DNA of 6,962 nucleotides from Gammaproteobacteria bacterium (lineage in GTDB: Bacteria; Pseudomonadota; Gammaproteobacteria; SZUA-21). The notes below the pieces were generated by a model, which was not told where the DNA came from, did not search any database, and saw only the letters and a program-made list of their open reading frames with translations. Position numbers and translations under genes: made by a program. The DNA is taken from NCBI GenBank assembly GCA_003233075.1, contig QIKQ01000308.1, positions 1-6,962 on the forward strand, written 5' to 3'. Shown one piece after another: positions 6,454-6,962 of this stretch. The first letter of the stretch is position 1; every line of letters begins with the position of its first letter.

Positions 6454-6532
6454 CGTCGTTGCGAAGCAGCGTAAACTGCTGAAGCAATCCGCCCTAGCGT
6501 CCAGAGCAAGCACATCTTGCGAAGGATCTCCC
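6454..6532. repeat. GTCGTTGCGA...GCAATCC-type repeat, copy A with extension
   Basis: The core 6454-6490 starts cgtcgttgcgaag and ends gaagcaatcc, the layout of widespread bacterial palindromic repeats of the type GTCATTGCGAG...GAAGCAATC. Inner arms agcag (6465-6469) and ctgct (6476-6480) pair, flanked by ttgc/gcaa. A second hairpin, gcaag/cttgc (6506-6520), followed by gaaggatctccc suggests a composite or doubled element. Confidence 0.7.
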
Positions 6533-6550
6533 AAATACATTTGTTTAACC

Positions 6551-6580
6551 CGTAGAGACAAGGCATGCCTTGTCTCTACG
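6551..6580. repeat. Perfect 30-nt palindrome, full-length copy 4
   Basis: The left arm cgtagagacaaggca (6551-6565) is exactly reverse-complementary to 6566-6580 with no spacer, centred on GGCATGCC. This is the reference copy for the degenerate ones at 1787, 1919 and 2031. It encodes no protein, so any mobility would depend on enzymes elsewhere. Confidence 0.97.
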
Positions 6581-6606
6581 AAGATCAATTCAACTATTTA
6601 GACTGT

Positions 6607-6630
6607 AGCCCAGCTCTTCAGAGCCGGGGT
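6607..6630. repeat. Hairpin repeat with CTCTTCAGAG core
   Basis: cccagctct (6609-6617) pairs with agagccggg (6620-6628) with one A-C mismatch and a very short loop. The shape resembles dispersed repeats of the form agcccggctcttcagagccggg found in some bacteria, from memory only. It has no T tract. Confidence 0.55.
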
Positions 6631-6680
6631 GGATTCAAATTCAATTAAGTAAAATATCGTGTGTGATATAGAAATATTTT

Positions 6681-6725
6681 TGTCGCTGCGAGAAATTTTC
6701 ATTGAGCATTTCGTGGTAATTCTCG
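6681..6725. repeat. GTCGTTGCGA-type repeat, copy B (diverged)
   Basis: It begins tgtcgctgcgag and ends gtggtaattctcg, with inner arms gaaat (6692-6696) and atttc (6708-6712). It lies head-to-tail 6 nt before copy C and shares its outline with substitutions throughout. Confidence 0.55.
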
Positions 6726-6730
6726 TTTCC

Positions 6731-6775
6731 CCGTCGTTGCGAAAAGTGTTCTCAGAACACTTTGTGGCAATCTCC
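6731..6775. repeat. GTCGTTGCGA-type repeat, copy C
   Basis: It begins ccgtcgttgcgaa and ends gtggcaatctcc. The inner hairpin is strong: aaagtgttct (6743-6752) and agaacacttt (6754-6763) are perfectly complementary, effectively an 8-bp stem with a 5-nt loop. The outer ttgc/gcaa pairing is retained. Confidence 0.7.
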
Positions 6776-6840
6776 TAAATTCAACTTTTAAATTGATAAG
6801 CTAATGTAACCTCGAACGGCCGCTTTTAGTTAAAAACTGT

Positions 6841-6893
6841 CATAGCTTTTAATTGTAAAAAGTTTGTGCTATGTGGCCACTGCTGTCCCATAG
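6841..6893. repeat. TGTGGCCA...CTGCTGTCCCA repeat, uninterrupted copy
   Basis: It contains tgtggccactgctgtccca (6872-6890), the same flanks that surround palindrome copy 1 at 1778-1819. ctatg (6869-6873) pairs with catag (6889-6893). The upstream arm catagc (6841-6846) can alternatively pair with gctatg (6868-6873), giving two competing hairpins. Confidence 0.55.
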
Positions 6894-6962
6894 ATGTCGT
6901 AAATAAGAAAGCCTGATCAAAAGTTGTTACAATGTGAGTGCGAACAAGCGCTGTAATAACAA

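Larger units (their letters stand above)
6392..6962. other. Gene-free repeat mosaic at the 3' end of the window
   Basis: No coding sequence is supported in these 571 nt. Besides the terminator-like hairpin, the stretch contains three diverged copies of a gtcgttgcga...gcaatc element, one perfect 30-nt palindrome, an agccc...ggggt hairpin and one ctatg...catag element. The last 70 nt hold only a loose ttgtta/taacaa pair (6924-6929 and 6957-6962). Confidence 0.75.

Noticed and set aside
6337..6588. 83-codon open frame on the minus strand over the protease end and repeats.
   Set aside because: It reads through the terminator-like hairpin, repeat A and most of the palindrome, has no recognisable domain, and looks like translated repeat DNA.

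Overview
The window looks like part of a moderately AT-rich gammaproteobacterial chromosome. The best evidence is the order of a long-form AlgC-type phosphomannomutase/phosphoglucomutase followed by argB, which is the arrangement in Pseudomonas. The ArgB protein also aligns from its first residue with the arginine-sensitive pseudomonad type. Low GC and many short palindromic repeats make a Legionellales-like or other low-GC gammaproteobacterium plausible, but this cannot be settled from the window.

Layout, all genes on the + strand. Positions 1-1767 hold the 3' part of the algC-like gene, whose start lies upstream of the window. Positions 1768-2242 are a repeat-bearing gap with three degenerate copies of a palindromic element and a candidate argB promoter. 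Positions 2243-3767 hold argB and tag (3-methyladenine DNA glycosylase I), 22 nt apart and probably co-transcribed. Positions 3768-4146 are a very AT-rich gap with small inverted and direct repeats that probably carries the promoter of the next pair. Positions 4147-6391 hold two genes 10 nt apart: an uncharacterised 390-aa cytosolic protein, and a 353-aa protein built as a trypsin/HtrA-like protease, a four-cysteine zinc ribbon and a C-terminal alpha/beta domain. Positions 6392-6962 carry no gene. They hold a terminator-like hairpin and a dense mosaic of several small palindromic repeat families.

The housekeeping genes cover sugar-phosphate supply for envelope polysaccharide, arginine synthesis and alkylation repair. 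The accessory-looking part is the 4147-6391 pair. By eye, the N-terminal half of the first protein and the C-terminus of the protease share a domain resembling YbjN/type III secretion chaperones. The protease cannot have a signal peptide, because an in-frame stop lies 9 nt upstream of its ATG and the protease fold begins at about residue 10. I infer a cytosolic protease module whose partner recognition or control runs through this shared domain. Its biological role is unknown. No similarity search was possible; family calls rest on recalled motifs.
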